Both the position numbers and the translations under genes were made by a program. Under the pieces are notes generated by a model. The model saw only the letters and a program-made list of their open reading frames with translations. It searched no databases and was not told the DNA's origin. A stretch of DNA of 64,000 nucleotides from Artocarpus heterophyllus (taxonomy: Eukaryota; Streptophyta; Magnoliopsida; Rosales; Moraceae), in contig CM046347.1 of NCBI GenBank assembly GCA_025403435.1, positions 24,502,597 to 24,566,596 of the forward strand, written 5' to 3'. Below are positions 61,101 through 64,000 of this stretch, piece by piece; position 1 is the first letter of the stretch; every line of letters starts with the position of its first letter.

Positions 61101-61419
61101 GCTTTTCATTGGCGTAGGAGGTGTCAAAATCGGACGCCAAAATCTCGAACGAGATTTGAGGAGAGAGAAAGAGAATATAGAGAGAGAAAGTAGAGAGAGA
61201 GAGCCAAATTTTTTTTTATTTTTCTCTTTTTTTCTTTCTTTTTGCACTTTTATAAAAGAAATTGTGGTCCACACAATTCAATTCTTATACTGCATTGCTC
61301 TAATACTGTATAATTTTCTATGTTATTATACAGTATTTTTCATTAAACTGTACTTTTTATCTTAATATAATCCTTAACTTAATGCATTTTTAATGCATTA
61401 AAAATTCTCGGGTGTTACA
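58165..61419 (-). repeat. 3' LTR of the LARD
   Basis: Plus-strand ends TGTGACGACTCG and CTCGGGTGTTACA. It contains ACGTTTTTCATAAAAC-type tandem repeats (about 58740-58940), TTGCATAACAAATGCAAC-type repeats (about 59380-59830), a TGAGC-TTTC-GCTCA hairpin near 58662-58675, and a GC-richer stretch at 60240-61150. Open frames here (for example 59078-59269, 60913-61365) do not encode known proteins. Confidence 0.85.
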
Positions 61420-62495
61420 ATCTACCCTCAACAATTTTCGTCCTCGAAAATTAGTACTTTTATAGGTAGTTTATCTCCCTTGTCATCCTTTTTCGTTCTT
61501 AACATGCTTCCTTGATCACTACTTTTTCACTAATATTGAGCCTGCATCTTGGAACTTCAACAATTTTTATCATATTACTGACATATTCCTTTAAATTGTA
61601 CACCACACTTTTGCTGCGCAACTTTAATCCTTCAACATTTCAGCGCGGTTTCCATTCATCTAAAGGTTTAGCATTCTACATTTGAATGTCTATTCTCGAA
61701 AATAGGGTTTATTTCTATTCTAATTTCATCATTTCTATCTAAAGATCAGGATCATCCGACCACAAAATCAATAATTTTCGGTTCTATTTTTATTCTAAAA
61801 TTGCATTTTCCTGTAATTTTCCTCATAACGTATAAATTTCCAGCTTCCATCCTCCAATCTGTGAGGTTTCTGCTGCTAGATTGGGCATCATTGTCTTGAT
61901 CGTATTTTCCATCCAGGCAGTTACGAGCTCATTCGCATGTCTCAACTCAGATAAGGAGTGCTTAAGCTCGATCAAATCACATAATTAGTCATCTAACGTC
62001 TGGTTGCTCTCAGGCACTCTCATTCCATAGAACACTGAAAATCACTTCAGACCTTCATTATTCCGTTATCTTGATCCACTTTTCCTCGTTATACGTGTAG
62101 CCAATACAGAATAACTCCAATAGAGTAAGATTTGCTCATACGAAAACACTATTATGCGCCTAAACATCATAACGTGTCACAAGCTCATCTTCTTGATTTT
62201 GAGCCGTCAGCCATCTGTTGACCATCATTGACCACGTTTTGTCATCGTTCACTTGACCTCGCTAATAGACGACAACTACTGTCGACTTGCGAGGACATTC
62301 TAGCATATATCATCACGTTCATCCTTTGACCCTTACCTTCTCGTTGCTCATCTAGGTGTGCCGATATCAAAGACTACGCCCAACAATAACACGTATTCAT
62401 TAAATTCTGACTTTTCTTCCTACTTAACTTAACTTACTTACTTGAGCTATGGTGTAGCGAACCTATGACAGTGCGAGATGGGATGACAGGATATT
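61420..62495 (-). other. Interior of the LARD
   Basis: About 1.08 kb with no significant ORF. The only protein trace is the FEDE vestige at about 61432-61455. Presumed polypurine tract sequence (minus-strand GAGGGTAGAT) precedes the 3' LTR. Confidence 0.7.
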
Positions 62496-62507
62496 GCTTT
62501 GATACCA
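62496..62507 (-). other. Primer binding site of the LARD
   Basis: Minus strand TGGTATCAAAGC, one mismatch from the usual initiator tRNA-Met complement, two bases from the 5' LTR that starts at 62510. Confidence 0.85.
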
Positions 62508-62509
62508 CC

Positions 62510-64000
62510 TGTGACGACCCGCCTTTTCGGGCAGTCACTTTACTTTCTTAAACATCGTTTCATAAATAGTAATCTTACTTACTTAGTAAGAAAAATACTG
62601 AAATAATTTTTTTTTTCTTTAAACGTTCTTTAAAAGTTCTTTAAAACTGATGCGACTTCTGTCGCATTTCAAGTTGAGACCTTGCTCAACATTTGCCCTT
62701 AAAATCATTTCAAATCGTTTCTTAAAACTTAATAAGAAACATTTTTTAAATCATAGCTTAGAATTTTACTTTATAATTACATAAAATATCTTAAAACTTT
62801 GAATACAATTCTTAGAACTCTGATTTTCTTAAAACTTCACAAACACTACATTAAACAATGGAAAACCTTTTCTTTGCATAGCGGAAGCAAACAGTGATGG
62901 TATCCATACCCAAATCTTCGCATCTGTCCTCCGCAGCACCCAGCTCTTCTAACGGGTCCTATTGGTCACCCATAAATTACCTACAGCATGAAAAACTTTT
63001 AATGAGCTTTCGCTCAGTAAGTTCAAACATAAACTCACAAATCATTTAATCATGCTTTAAAACTTTTCTCATAAAAACCTTCCTCTTGAAACATTTTACA
63101 CAAACGTTGTCCATAAACATTTCTGAAAACGTTTTTCATAAACGTTTTTCATAAAACATTTTTGAAATGTTTTGTATAAACGTTTTTCGTAAAAAATTTC
63201 TTGAACGTTTTTCTTAAAACATCATTCATAAACCTTTTCTTGAAAACATGAAAATATTTTTCATAAAACATTTCTCTAAATGTTTTCCATAACATAACAT
63301 ATAAATATTTCATAAAAAGGCATTCAAGCAACATCAGAATGCATGACTCCATTTATGCTCAATTATTAACTTCAATTATGAGCATTTTATGAACATTCTT
63401 TTCTTAGTTTAACTTTCTATCTTCGTTCTTTAACTTTCCTTACTTTATAACCTTTAGTGTTTGTACCAACATCTTTAATCATGAGATCATAAACGTGATG
63501 CTTCCCTTGTGGAAGACTTAGACCATCGAACATCGAGGTCATGTACCTTATATATGGGAGGTTAAACTTTAATTTTACTTTTATTACCTCACAACGAAGA
63601 GGCTGGTACGACACTTTCTTTTCACTTTACGTTACCTTCTTATTAACTTTAGTGAGCATTCCAAATGCAATCACATCATATGCCAACACACTTGCAATTC
63701 ATAGCTTGTATGATAAAACCTATTGCATAACAAATGCAACATATTGCTTAACAAATGCATCATAAAACGCAAATACATTTTACAAATCATAACTTATATT
63801 CTAACGCTTATTGCATAACAAATGCAACATATAATGAAATCACATTTTGTAAATTATAACTTTTATTCTAAAACTTATTGCACAACAAATGCAACTTATT
63901 GCATGACATATGCATCATGAAACCTATAACTTAAACTATAAAACATTATGCATTGTCATAATGCAAAACATACTTTAAATACTTTGAAAATCATAACTTA
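62510..64000 (-). repeat. 5' LTR of the LARD (partial, window edge)
   Basis: Aligns with 58165-59650. Plus-strand end TGTGACGACCCGCC folds with CGGGCAGTCAC into a hairpin (GTGAC/GTCAC and CCCG/CGGG). The same internal tandem repeats occur at about 63095-63300. Confidence 0.85.

Larger units (their letters stand above)
58165..64000 (-). mobile_element. Non-autonomous giant-LTR element (LARD), runs off the window
   Basis: On the minus strand: 5' LTR from beyond 64000 to 62510, primer binding site 62496-62507, interior 61420-62509 (1.09 kb), 3' LTR 61419-58165 (3255 bp). The two LTRs match closely over the 1.49 kb that can be compared, with scattered substitutions and small indels. The interior has no gag-pol domain. 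Next to the 3' LTR one frame reads IFEDENC then stop, a vestige of gypsy pol C-terminus. The solo LTR at 164-3972 belongs to the same or a sister family. Confidence 0.85.

Overview
The window is nuclear DNA from a flowering plant, probably a eudicot. Evidence: a host gene with ten coding exons and spliceosomal introns (a BSH/SNF5 homologue), Ty1/copia and Ty3/gypsy LTR retrotransposons with tRNA-iMet-type primer binding sites, L1-type LINEs with poly(A) tails, short inverted-repeat elements, and AT-rich DNA full of nested insertions. No species can be named from the sequence alone. Most of the 64 kb is transposon.

Layout. 1-9445: a decayed minus-strand copia element, split at 159-163 by a 3.8 kb solo LTR of a giant-LTR gypsy-type family, and ending in a full LTR followed by a truncated LTR. 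9571-13826: a 4.2 kb degenerate minisatellite with telomere-like motifs, whose G-rich and C-rich strands swap once near 10710. 14640-17817: a decayed L1-type LINE carrying a short inverted-repeat insertion. 19676-50298: one LINE split by a solo LTR (TSD CTGCT/CTACT at 20796-20800 and 49802-49806). That LTR was itself hit twice: by a tandem copia array at 20894-39594 (LTR-int-LTR-int-LTR-LTR, one AGACT target duplication around the whole block) and by a young LTR element at 40419-48592 (LTRs that look identical, perfect TTATC duplication). 50863-53980: the BSH gene on the minus strand. 54921-56991: unrecognised DNA. 57038-64000: a partial gypsy-type LTR holding a non-autonomous giant-LTR element (LARD) that runs off the window.

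The most notable object is the element at 40419-48592. It keeps two LTRs, a primer binding site and a polypurine tract. Where gag-pol should be, it carries, in its own sense orientation, an intronless 229-codon homologue of the cytokinin-activating enzyme LOG and an upstream 173-codon ORF with a basic stretch followed by a four-cysteine cluster. A fragment of a gypsy pol C-terminus survives next to the polypurine tract. This looks like a non-autonomous retroelement that captured a host hormone-metabolism gene from spliced RNA. The LOG copy has lost the arginine expected at the catalytic site.

Other signals are a TTCGGC-NN-GCCGAA palindromic module shared by unrelated LTR families, a TGAGC-loop-GCTCA hairpin found in several gypsy-type LTRs, a chimeric copia LTR, and a GC-AG intron in BSH.
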